This document shows positions 7,876 through 15,681 of a DNA stretch of 64,000 nt, in pieces; the stretch's first letter is position 1; each line of letters begins with the position of its first letter. The DNA is taken from contig JAZAUS010000007.1 in assembly GCA_036342255.1 (NCBI GenBank), positions 31,333-95,332 of the forward strand. The letters run 5' to 3'. This DNA comes from RUG11198 sp036342255. Its GTDB lineage: Bacteria > Bacillota_I > Bacilli_A > RF39 > UBA660. A program made the translations under genes and the position numbers. The notes under the pieces were generated by a model that made no database searches, was not told where the DNA came from, and was given only the letters and a program-made list of their open reading frames with translations.

Positions 7876-9261
7876 CTACTTTTCCTCTCTTGGTATTATA
7901 CCTATTAAATCTAATGAATTATTCAATGATATTTTTGTTGCTGAGAACAAATAAATTATTTCATTAGTTAAATTTTCTTCTTTAGATTTTTTTATTTCTT
8001 CTTCATAATAATTATTAAATATTGTTGATAGTTCATAAGCATATTCTGCTATTATATATGGGTTTTGTCTGATACATGATTTTATTACTGTATCTTCAAA
8101 TAGAGATGTTTTTAATAATAGCTGATTGAATAATTTACTATTTTTATATTTATTATTTGTTATATTTGTATTTTTTTCATTTAAGATAGATGCAAGTAGT
8201 ATATTTGTATTCTCTATATAAATGTAAGGATTATCTTGTTCATTTTGTAAAAGTAATGATACATCTATATTTATATTATCTTTAATGTTATAGATGCTAT
8301 AGAAGTATCTTAACATATTTATGCCTATTTGTTTAGATAATTCTTCTATATTATTATTATTTTTTATATTTATATTACCTTCCTTTTTATAATTTAATAT
8401 TTTATAATTCTTTTCAATTGCTGATAAGGCTGCTATATACATATTTACTTCTTCGATATTATTTTTATTAACAAAATCTATTATTAGTTGATAATTATTA
8501 TCTATTAGGTTAATTATATAGGCTAAATTAATTACTAAGGGGGTGTATTCTCCATTTTCATCTATTATTAATCTATCCTTATCGTCACCAAATGATGTAG
8601 TTTTTAGCCATAGGCAATCATTTTCTATATAGCAATACTTATTATATCTTATTTCCGTTAATAATTTTTCAACTTTTTGATTACATATTGATTCTTCTTT
8701 TGTAAAATTATCAAAATAGATTCTATATTTATCTAATTCTTTTTTTATTTTATTAATATCTGATTCATTAATATTATTATCTATATAATAATCTTTAGTT
8801 ATATCATAGCTACAAAATTGCATAATTCTAGAAATATTATCACAATATATAATCTTTCTTAATTCTTTTAGATCTATTTGGTTATTTATATTTGGATTTT
8901 TATATTTAATATTAATTTTTTTATTATGTCCTGTATTATTATATCCATATTTATTATTTTTTTCTATAATATCATTAATGTAATTTAACAAATAATCTTC
9001 TTTTATATATATATTGATTATTCCATTACTATTAGTGGTTATTGTTTCTATTATATTAGAATTAATAATCTTATTTTTTATTGTTTCTGCTATTGTTGAT
9101 GGTTTTTCTTTTAATATATTGGATAATGAAATAGCAATATCACTTTTAAAATAATTATTTTCTATATCTTCATGTATATTTATTTCATTTATTGTTAGGT
9201 TTAATTTGTAGTAGTTAATTTTATTTAATATTATTTCTTTTAGAGTATTTTTTATACTCAT
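7876..9261 (-). CDS. Arginyl-tRNA synthetase-like protein without catalytic motifs
   Basis: 461 aa versus about 550-560 for ArgS. An ArgS N-terminal additional domain is followed by a catalytic-core remnant and a DALR-type anticodon-binding C-terminus ending in 'LDLIGIIPREEK'. The core keeps the landmark CLWLKTTSFGDDKDR, but the HIGH region (normally NPTGxLHIGH) reads NPNINNQIDLKEL and the KMSK loop region is missing. It should therefore not form arginyl-adenylate. The gene lies between a DUF1934 gene and rpoE, the usual argS place, and is an intact frame unusually rich in Asn and Ile. It may be a decayed orthologue kept as an RNA-binding or regulatory protein; a working ArgS must be encoded elsewhere. 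Confidence 0.8.
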   Translation of the reverse strand: MSIKNTLKEIILNKINYYKLNLTINEINIHEDIENNYFKSDIAISLSNILKEKPSTIAETIKNKIINSNIIETITTNSNGIINIYIKEDYLLNYINDIIEKNNKYGYNNTGHNKKINIKYKNPNINNQIDLKELRKIIYCDNISRIMQFCSYDITKDYYIDNNINESDINKIKKELDKYRIYFDNFTKEESICNQKVEKLLTEIRYNKYCYIENDCLWLKTTSFGDDKDRLIIDENGEYTPLVINLAYIINLIDNNYQLIIDFVNKNNIEEVNMYIAALSAIEKNYKILNYKKEGNINIKNNNNIEELSKQIGINMLRYFYSIYNIKDNINIDVSLLLQNEQDNPYIYIENTNILLASILNEKNTNITNNKYKNSKLFNQLLLKTSLFEDTVIKSCIRQNPYIIAEYAYELSTIFNNYYEEEIKKSKEENLTNEIIYLFSATKISLNNSLDLIGIIPREEK

Positions 9262-9263
9262 CT

Positions 9264-9629
9264 TTAATCACTCGTTTCTATATATAATTCATATTCTATA
9301 TTTGAGTCGATAATAATATATTGAATTTTTATAGATTTAGCAGTAATGCTAATATTTGTTGTTTTCATTTCTATTTCTAAATTAATATTATTTTCTTTTA
9401 CTAAATAATCTATAATACTTTTTTTATTATTGATAAAAGTCATAATACTGGTGTATTTCTCATTTTCTCTTTTAAAATATACTTTTTTAAGATTTTGATA
9501 ATTTATAGTATATTTTGTATCATCTATAATATATGATATATTATTTTTATTTTTTATGGCTTTAATATCAAAGATATCTTTTTTATTCTCTGTTATATTT
9601 TTTAGATATCCTTTTATTTGTATTTTCGT
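9264..9629 (-). CDS. DUF1934 (YwiB-like) protein with non-standard start codon
   Basis: An open frame of about 121 codons without an ATG, GTG or TTG near its 5' end, so it is easily missed. A perfect GGAGGAG (9635-9641) sits 5-7 nt before an ACG (9627-9629) that would be the start. The product begins KIQIKGYLKN and continues with alternating beta-strand patterns such as INLEIEMKTTNISITAKS, matching the small beta-barrel DUF1934 family (B. subtilis YwiB) in size and pattern. In Bacillus ywiB lies directly upstream of argS, and here the ArgS-like gene starts 2 bp after the stop. Alternative starts: ATA at 9623, or a sequencing error for ATG. Confidence 0.7.
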   Translation of the reverse strand, partial: TKIQIKGYLKNITENKKDIFDIKAIKNKNNISYIIDDTKYTINYQNLKKVYFKRENEKYTSIMTFINNKKSIIDYLVKENNINLEIEMKTTNISITAKSIKIQYIIIDSNIEYELYIETSD

Positions 9630-9757
9630 ATATACTCCTCCAAACTTATTAATCAGTAGACATTATATCATAAGTTTATAAAAAATAAAATGTATATTTA
9701 TATTTTTTTTATTATTAATATAAAATAGTATTAATTTAGAATAAAAAAAGAGATAGA

Positions 9758-10999
9758 TTATTTTTCTATCTCTATATTTATATTGTATACTTCGTTATTT
9801 TCTTCTTCTGAAATATTTAATTTATAACCTAAATTTTCAATGTTTACTACTAATGATTTAATCATATTTATTACCGGTAAAACATCTTTTTGTGAATTTT
9901 CTTCTCCAATAACGATACCTGTATTATCATCTTGAGTTGGCATTTCTACTGGCTCTTGTTCTAATTTATCAACCGTTTGTTGCTCTGGCATCTGCATTGG
10001 TTCTTGCACCATATTGTTCATTGGTTGTTGCTCTGGCATCTGCATTGGTTCTTGTGCCATATTGTTCATTGGTTGTTGATTCGAATTATTTCCATCTATA
10101 TTTAGGGATAATGCATCTAAATTAGGTGTTTGTGGTTGTTCTTGTTGAATATCTTGTACAACTTGTGTAGCAGCGTTCATATTATTGTTTTGTGGCATAC
10201 CAACATTTGTATTAGCTTGTGTATTGTTATTTGGTGTTGTATCAGTCAAATCTATTAATGGTTCTTGAGTAGGAAACGCTGAAATATTTTGACTCATATT
10301 CATATTTGTTGGTTGATCTTCAAGTGATGGATAAAACCTCTCTCCAAAAGTTGGTTCTTGAACACTTTGTTGTGTTGGTTGTTGTACTGGATTTGTATTA
10401 ACATTTTCATTATTATTCATAATAACATCTTCCCTTTCTTCTTTTTGATTTAGTTCTGATAAACTAATTATATCTTCGTTAATAGAACTATTATTAATAT
10501 TATTATCATTATTAGAGATATTATTGGTATTATCTATATTATTTTGTTGTTCTTGTTTACGTTTATTTTTTCTTATTAAATTTAGTTTAGCAAGAATTCT
10601 ATCTTTTGGAATACCTAGCTTATTACTTAGACCTTCTTCATTGTTATTTGCATACTCTAATCCTTTATCATATAGAGTTCCTTCTTCCTTGGGTGTTAAT
10701 TCTTTCCTTTGCACATTGTCGGATATAACAATTTCTAATACTTTTTCATCATCTGCATCTACTACAATGATTGGTACTTGTTTTAATCCTGCTAGTTTTG
10801 CGGCTTTAAATCTTCTATTACCAAGTATTATTTCATATTGATTCTCATTTTTAACTCTGGTTACTAATGGAACTATTATTCCATATTGTTTTATAGAATT
10901 AGCAAGATTATCTAAATTATCATTTTTTTCTTCAAGATGTGCTTGAAATTCTCCAGGAATTAAGGTTTCTATATTAACATATTTTATAGAATTATCCAT
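9758..10999 (-). CDS. ParB-like protein with N-terminal CTPase-type domain and Asn/Gln-rich tail
   Basis: 413 aa. Residues 1-115 form a ParB/Noc N-terminal domain (GIIVPLVTR, then GNRRFKAAKLAGL, the phosphate-binding box, usually GERRWRA). A first helix pair follows (NVQRKELTPKEEG, LSNKLGIPKDRI), but the rest of the canonical DNA-binding domain (the second half with SxGHA) is absent. From about residue 160 the chain is a low-complexity tail rich in N, Q, P and M, with a 16-residue repeat; a short ordered C-terminus follows. Its place after rsmG is that of noc/parB in Bacillus. It could be a Noc- or ParB-derived protein; parS binding is doubtful. Confidence 0.75.
   Translation of the reverse strand: MDNSIKYVNIETLIPGEFQAHLEEKNDNLDNLANSIKQYGIIVPLVTRVKNENQYEIILGNRRFKAAKLAGLKQVPIIVVDADDEKVLEIVISDNVQRKELTPKEEGTLYDKGLEYANNNEEGLSNKLGIPKDRILAKLNLIRKNKRKQEQQNNIDNTNNISNNDNNINNSSINEDIISLSELNQKEEREDVIMNNNENVNTNPVQQPTQQSVQEPTFGERFYPSLEDQPTNMNMSQNISAFPTQEPLIDLTDTTPNNNTQANTNVGMPQNNNMNAATQVVQDIQQEQPQTPNLDALSLNIDGNNSNQQPMNNMAQEPMQMPEQQPMNNMVQEPMQMPEQQTVDKLEQEPVEMPTQDDNTGIVIGEENSQKDVLPVINMIKSLVVNIENLGYKLNISEEENNEVYNINIEIEK
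9982..10077 (-). repeat. 48-bp in-frame tandem repeat in the parB-like gene
   Basis: Two near-perfect copies of a 48-bp unit (GCTCTGGCATCTGCATTGG at 9982 and 10030 on the plus strand) encode the peptide QPMNNMxQEPMQMPEQ, with further degenerate copies on either side. Confidence 0.85.
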
Positions 11000-11062
11000 A
11001 ATATCCCTCTCTATTCTTACTATATATAGAATACACTATATTTTGTTTTTTTTCAATAATAA

Positions 11063-11105
11063 AAAGAATGTTTTTACACTATTTACGCTTTATAAACATT
11101 CTTTA
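11063..11105 (-). terminator. Terminator after mnmG-rsmG
   Basis: Minus-strand AAAGAATGTTT and AAACATTCTTT form a stem around a loop of about 20 nt, followed by T-rich sequence. It begins at the rsmG stop codon, so the parB-like gene downstream needs its own promoter. Confidence 0.6.
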
Positions 11106-11804
11106 GATATCTTTTTTCTTAATATCTCCATATTTTCTTGGATATATTTTGTTAGTTTTTTCATTCTTTTTATATTTAATTAGAGTTCTTGTGCTATTTT
11201 CTTTAGGTAATTTAAATTCTATTTTATCTATTAATTCAATAGATAGTTTTTTTTCATAATTATCTATATTTATTATTTCTTTATCTATATTCCCCTTCAT
11301 TGATATAAATAAGCCATTTACTTTTAGTAGGGGAATAGAATATTCAAGTAAATGTTTTAGAGGTGCTACGGCACGGGAAGTTACTATATCAAATACTCCT
11401 CGATTATTATGTGCATAGATTTCAGCTCTATCATTTACTACTTCAATATTTTCTAACTTTAATTTATCTATTACCATATTTAAAAAGTTACATTTTTTTA
11501 ATGTTGAATCTAGAAGAGTTATATGGGTGTTAGGATAGGCTATTTTTAATACTAGGCCGGGAAAACCGGCTCCTGTACCTATATCACATATTCTTTGTTT
11601 ATCTAATTTAATTATTTTAGATATAGTTAGAGAATCATAGAAGTGTTTTAGATAAACATCTTCTTTATTAGTAATAGAAGTCAGGTTATATTTTTTATTT
11701 TCTTCTACTAAGAGATTATAATATTCTTCTAATTGATTTAATTGATATTCATTTAGATTAATATCTAATTTAGCTAATTCTTTAATAAAATCTTCTTTAT
11801 TCAT
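11103..11804 (-). CDS. rsmG: 16S rRNA (guanine-N7) methyltransferase RsmG (GidB)
   Basis: 233 aa, typical length. It methylates G527 of 16S rRNA with S-adenosylmethionine. The Rossmann motif I is clear (DIGTGAGFPGLVLKI), followed by LLDST and a central TSRAVAPL motif that is diagnostic for RsmG. A lysine-rich tail is present. The ATG overlaps the mnmG stop by 8 bp, giving the conserved mnmG-rsmG coupling. It is cytoplasmic and acts on the 30S subunit. Confidence 0.95.
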   Translation of the reverse strand: MNKEDFIKELAKLDINLNEYQLNQLEEYYNLLVEENKKYNLTSITNKEDVYLKHFYDSLTISKIIKLDKQRICDIGTGAGFPGLVLKIAYPNTHITLLDSTLKKCNFLNMVIDKLKLENIEVVNDRAEIYAHNNRGVFDIVTSRAVAPLKHLLEYSIPLLKVNGLFISMKGNIDKEIINIDNYEKKLSIELIDKIEFKLPKENSTRTLIKYKKNEKTNKIYPRKYGDIKKKDI

Positions 11805-13668
11805 TATATTTCTTCTTTAAATAAACCATAAGAATAGATATATCTGATGGATTTACTCCACTTATTCTCATAGCTTGACCAATAGAAGTTGGTCTTATTT
11901 TAATTAGTTTTTGTCTTGCTTCACTGGCTAAATTAGATATTTTATTATAGTCTATATTATCAGGTATTTGTTTTTGTTCATGGGCTATCATCTTAGCAGC
12001 CTCTCTTTCAACTTTTTTAATATAACCTTCATATTTTATAGATATTTCTACTTGTTCTTTTACTTCTTTAGAATAATTAATAGATAATAGATTTAATTCT
12101 TCTAGTTTAGATATGGTTATTTCTGATCTTTTTAATAGATCATAAATAGTTATGCCATCTTTTAATGGGGCTGAATTAAGACTATTTAGTTTATTATTTA
12201 TATCCTTAGTAGGTGATAGTTTAATAGTTTTTAATTCATTAATTAATTTATCTATATCCTTTAGTTTAGTTTTAAATTTTTTATATCTTTTATCATCTAT
12301 AAGGCCTACTTTGTGGCCATAGTCTCTTAATCTTATGTCAGCATTATCGTGTCTTAATAAGAGTCTATATTCAGCACGGGATGTTAGCATTCTATAGGGT
12401 TCGATAGTGCCTTTAGTTACTAAGTCATCTATTAAGACACCGATATAGGCTTCATTTCTTTTTAAGACTAGGGGATCTTTTCCCTCTAATTTAAGTGATG
12501 CATTAATACCTGCGATAAGGCCTTGGCCAGCAGCTTCTTCGTAGCCACTTGTTCCATTAATTTGGCCGGCAGTAAATAGATTCTTTATTACTTTAGTTTC
12601 TAGGGATGCTTTAATTTGGGTAGGGTAGATAGCATCATATTCTATAGCATAAGCATATTTAAGTATTTTGGCATGTTCTAGGCCAGATAGGGAGTGGACC
12701 ATATCTTCTTGTATTTCTTCTGGCATACTAGTAGAGAAGCCTTGTAGATATATATCATCATAGTATAGGCTTTCTGGTTCTAAGAATAATTGATGTCTTT
12801 CTTTATCTTTAAACCTTGTTATTTTATCTTCAATACTAGGGCAGTATCTAGGGCCTACACCAGTTATATCATCTAATCCTCCATACATACTAGATTTAGA
12901 TAAGTTATCTAATATTATTTTATGGGTTTTATCATTAGTATAGATTAGATGGCATGGTGTTTGATTATTAACATCATAGATAGGATCTATATCATGAGAA
13001 AAGGTATATGGTTCTGGATCTCCATTTTCTACTCTTGTTTTAGAGAAATCTATAGAGCTTTTCTCTATACGAGGAGGTGTACCTGTTTTTAGTCTTAAGA
13101 TATCAAAGCCATATTCTTTTAATTTATCTGATAGATGGTTAGATGGTTCTTCTCCATGAGGGCCACTTCTAGTTCTAGTAGAACCTCTTAAGATATCTGC
13201 TTTTAGATAGGTACCTGTTGTTAGAATTACTATGTTACTATCTATTTTGGTACCATCTTTTAGTATTACGCCATATACTTGTTTATCTTTTATGATAAGG
13301 TCTTCGACCATAGCTTCTAATATTTCTAAATTATTTTGATTATTTAGAGTTTTCAACATCTCTTGTGGATAAGTTATTTTATCACCTTGGGCTCTTAGAG
13401 AGTGTACTGATGGGCCTTTAGATGAATTTAACATTTTCATCTGTATAAGAGTTTTATCAGCATTTATGCCCATTTCTCCACCTAAGGCATCTATTTCTCT
13501 TACTATTATTCCTTTAGCTGATCCACCTATAGATGGGTTACATGGCATATCAGCGATATTATTTATATTACCAGTAATAAGTAGGGTAGAGTGACCTATA
13601 CGGGCACTAGCTAAGGCTGCTTCACAGCCAGCATGACCACCACCTACAACAATTATTTCATATTTCAT
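11797..13668 (-). CDS. mnmG: tRNA uridine-5-carboxymethylaminomethyl synthesis enzyme MnmG (GidA)
   Basis: 623 aa FAD protein that, with MnmE, modifies the wobble uridine (U34) of several tRNAs. The N-terminal FAD-binding motif is VVGGGHAGCEAA, followed by the family signatures MPCNPSIGG and QxNGTSGYEEAAGQG, and the C-terminal helical domain involved in MnmE contact ends with RPTSIGQAMRISGVNPSD. The ATG at 13668 is chosen because AAGAAG lies 8 nt upstream; two further in-frame codons (GTG 13677, ATG 13674) overlap that site. Its usual partner gene mnmE is displaced to 23448, with an accessory island between them. Confidence 0.96.
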   Translation of the reverse strand: MKYEIIVVGGGHAGCEAALASARIGHSTLLITGNINNIADMPCNPSIGGSAKGIIVREIDALGGEMGINADKTLIQMKMLNSSKGPSVHSLRAQGDKITYPQEMLKTLNNQNNLEILEAMVEDLIIKDKQVYGVILKDGTKIDSNIVILTTGTYLKADILRGSTRTRSGPHGEEPSNHLSDKLKEYGFDILRLKTGTPPRIEKSSIDFSKTRVENGDPEPYTFSHDIDPIYDVNNQTPCHLIYTNDKTHKIILDNLSKSSMYGGLDDITGVGPRYCPSIEDKITRFKDKERHQLFLEPESLYYDDIYLQGFSTSMPEEIQEDMVHSLSGLEHAKILKYAYAIEYDAIYPTQIKASLETKVIKNLFTAGQINGTSGYEEAAGQGLIAGINASLKLEGKDPLVLKRNEAYIGVLIDDLVTKGTIEPYRMLTSRAEYRLLLRHDNADIRLRDYGHKVGLIDDKRYKKFKTKLKDIDKLINELKTIKLSPTKDINNKLNSLNSAPLKDGITIYDLLKRSEITISKLEELNLLSINYSKEVKEQVEISIKYEGYIKKVEREAAKMIAHEQKQIPDNIDYNKISNLASEARQKLIKIRPTSIGQAMRISGVNPSDISILMVYLKKKYNE

Positions 13669-13782
13669 AGACATCACTTCTTTTCTTAATCGTTATTATT
13701 TTAGCATATTATATATAAAAAAGAAATACAAGATAGTTAACTTTTCTTATATTTCTTTTTTAATATACATTTATTATATTAT

Positions 13783-13946
13783 TTACCAGTGTCGCAAGGC
13801 GACCAATTAAAACAACCATGTAATTTTTTGCTTGAAAATTGGGCTTTCTTACTCATAAGTTTTAATAACTTACTCATAAATTGTAAGAAAGTTATGTCTA
13901 ATTTTCTAATATAGCAGTTTAAACGTATTTAAAAACGTATCTAAAA
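13783..13946 (-). repeat. Cassette-junction repeat A (degenerate)
   Basis: Leftmost spacer of the island. It holds a decayed SEC-C tail (about 13783-13825; the CACTGGTAAATAA end is recognisable but frameshifted), a segment of about 90 bp similar to the right part of spacer B (TATGTCTAATTTTCT shared with minor change), and a pair of motifs ACGTATTTAAAA (13923-13934) and ACGTATCTAAAA (13935-13946), spaced 12 bp. Confidence 0.7.
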
Positions 13947-13969
13947 AAAATGATTTATTCTTAAGATTA

Positions 13970-14620
13970 TTAATTTTCTAAATATTCAACATAGATATAA
14001 TTTGAAATTTGATTTCCCTTTAAATACTCTACTTTTCCTGTTGTTAAGCTTTTTAAAATTATTTTATTCTCTAAATTAGGATATATTAAGTAAACATTAT
14101 GTTCTCTAAAAAAGTTAGCGTTTTCTTTTTTTATTTCAAAGATAATTTGACTAAAAATATCACTAGCAAATAATGAAGATAAGCTTTCTTCTATTTCTAA
14201 AGTAAATGGAAATGGGATAAATATTATAGCATTTTCTTTTGGTTTTATTTTTTTAAATGCTTTTACCAACTCTTTATATAACATCGTTGAATTTAAATTA
14301 TCCTTTTTGTTCATGAGTGATTCAAATACATCATTTGTCTCGCTAACTATTATTTCATAAAATTCTTTCAAATCGCCTAAGCTTAAACTTTCACATTGTT
14401 TTCTTGGAAAGATGGTTTTTGCCTCCAATAATTCCATATCATCCATTGATATAAAGTCGCTTTCTCCGTTAGATTGTTCATTAATATGTTTATACTTTCC
14501 TGGAAAAACTACATCTGATTCATTCATTATGTCTAAAATAATGTTTTCATAAATATTTTTGTTTATTAAATCTTTATAATCTTTATGTATAATATAATTC
14601 AATTTAATACTATTCATCAT
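13970..14620 (-). CDS. Unknown protein paired with an HNH nuclease
   Basis: 216 aa, no secure family. The N-terminal third contains ESDFISMD followed by ELLEAKTIF, an arrangement (Asp55, Glu66-x-Lys68) like the core of PD-(D/E)xK nucleases; this is only pattern similarity. The rest is mixed alpha/beta with a conserved-looking IIFIPFPFTLEIEESL. The start lies inside the stop of the HNH gene (gATGATGAATAG), so it is translationally coupled and made together with it. It is the distal gene of a two-gene island unit, directly followed by the paired repeat at 13923. A two-component nuclease or restriction module is a reasonable guess. Confidence 0.65.
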   Translation of the reverse strand: MMNSIKLNYIIHKDYKDLINKNIYENIILDIMNESDVVFPGKYKHINEQSNGESDFISMDDMELLEAKTIFPRKQCESLSLGDLKEFYEIIVSETNDVFESLMNKKDNLNSTMLYKELVKAFKKIKPKENAIIFIPFPFTLEIEESLSSLFASDIFSQIIFEIKKENANFFREHNVYLIYPNLENKIILKSLTTGKVEYLKGNQISNYIYVEYLEN

Positions 14621-15329
14621 CGCTTAATGACCAATCTAATTTATTGTTTTTTACTAAATTATCTTTTGCCTTTAATAATTGTAAATTAGTATAGTGACAC
14701 AATCTCAACACATCTTCTTCTGTCTTAGCAGTAGAGAGTGGAATTATGTGGTCAATATGAACCTGCTCTTTGCCATCCCATTGACTATTATAATTATTAT
14801 AATATGTTTGTAATAAATAATTTATAAAATCATCTATACTACATCCTAGTATATCTTCAGTATGAGATTTTTTAATAGTATTCTTCCTATTAAATGATGT
14901 ATTTAGCATGTTCCTAATCTCACCTTTTAGCTTATAAACCGAATCAGTACTCCTTCTATATTTTTCTAATTCATTTCTTGTGGATTTATAATTCTCCCTA
15001 ATTTGTTTCTTTTTTTCTAAATACACAGGATCTTTTAAACGTATTTGGTTCCTTTTTCTTTCATAATCTTTTACTTTTTCAGAATTCTCTTCCCTATATT
15101 TTTTTGAACGTATAGCGTACTCATCTTTATGATTTTCATATCTTTCTTTTTGTTTTTTCAATATTTCTTCTCTATGTTCATAGTGATATTTTAAGGATCT
15201 AATTCGATTATTCTCTCTTTCACATTCTTTACAAATACTAACATAATAATGAATATTACGCCACTTTCTATATCTAAAATCTTCAAGATTTTTTTCTATA
15301 CCACATTTTGTACATGTTTTTGTTTCCAT
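14610..15329 (-). CDS. HNH endonuclease with zinc-ribbon N-terminus
   Basis: 239 aa. A four-cysteine zinc ribbon at the N-terminus (CTKC at 6-9, CKEC at 33-36) is followed by a long, very basic, probably coiled-coil or DNA-tracking helix (about 40-145). The C-terminal HNH domain has HIDHIIPLS (His191, Asp193, His194), then CHYTNLQLLKAKDNLVK. These are the metal-binding and catalytic positions of HNH enzymes, so it probably cuts DNA. The start has a plain GGGATAATTATG context. Similar proteins occur in phages and as stand-alone restriction factors. It is the first gene of a cassette whose second gene may also be a nuclease. Confidence 0.88.
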   Translation of the reverse strand: METKTCTKCGIEKNLEDFRYRKWRNIHYYVSICKECERENNRIRSLKYHYEHREEILKKQKERYENHKDEYAIRSKKYREENSEKVKDYERKRNQIRLKDPVYLEKKKQIRENYKSTRNELEKYRRSTDSVYKLKGEIRNMLNTSFNRKNTIKKSHTEDILGCSIDDFINYLLQTYYNNYNSQWDGKEQVHIDHIIPLSTAKTEEDVLRLCHYTNLQLLKAKDNLVKNNKLDWSLSDDE

Positions 15330-15394
15330 AATTATCCCTCATCAAAATTATATCACATTTTCACCCATTTATTTGTGATTATCGAAAATAAAAA

Positions 15395-15676
15395 ACGTAT
15401 CTAAAACGTATCTAAACGCCTTTTTTGATGCAAAATTACCTAAAAATTGTAAGTAACAAAAAGCTCGCAAGATCTTTATTTATAAGGCTTTACGAGCTTG
15501 TTTTTCACAACACTGTTTATACTTGCGTCCACTCCCACATGGTGTCCATTTAAAACTACCGTTTAATTATTTCTTTTTAAAGTTGTCTTTCTTACTTAAA
15601 AAGTATAATAACTTACTTATAAGTTGTAATAAAGTGATGTCTAATTTTCTGACATTGAAGTTTAAACGTATCTAAG
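15395..15676 (-). repeat. Cassette-junction repeat B with SEC-C tail
   Basis: Spacer between the HNH unit and the transglutaminase-like gene. The motif pair ACGTATCTAAA at 15395 and 15406 (11-bp spacing) lies at the start side of the HNH gene, and one intact motif at 15666 lies at the stop side of the next gene. Between them are a terminator hairpin (15460-15505) and a minus-strand open tail at 15480-15542 reading PCGSGRKYKQCCEKQARKAL then stop, a SEC-C zinc motif with no start codon. There is no complete gene in this 350-bp stretch. Confidence 0.8.
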
Positions 15677-15681
15677 ATATT

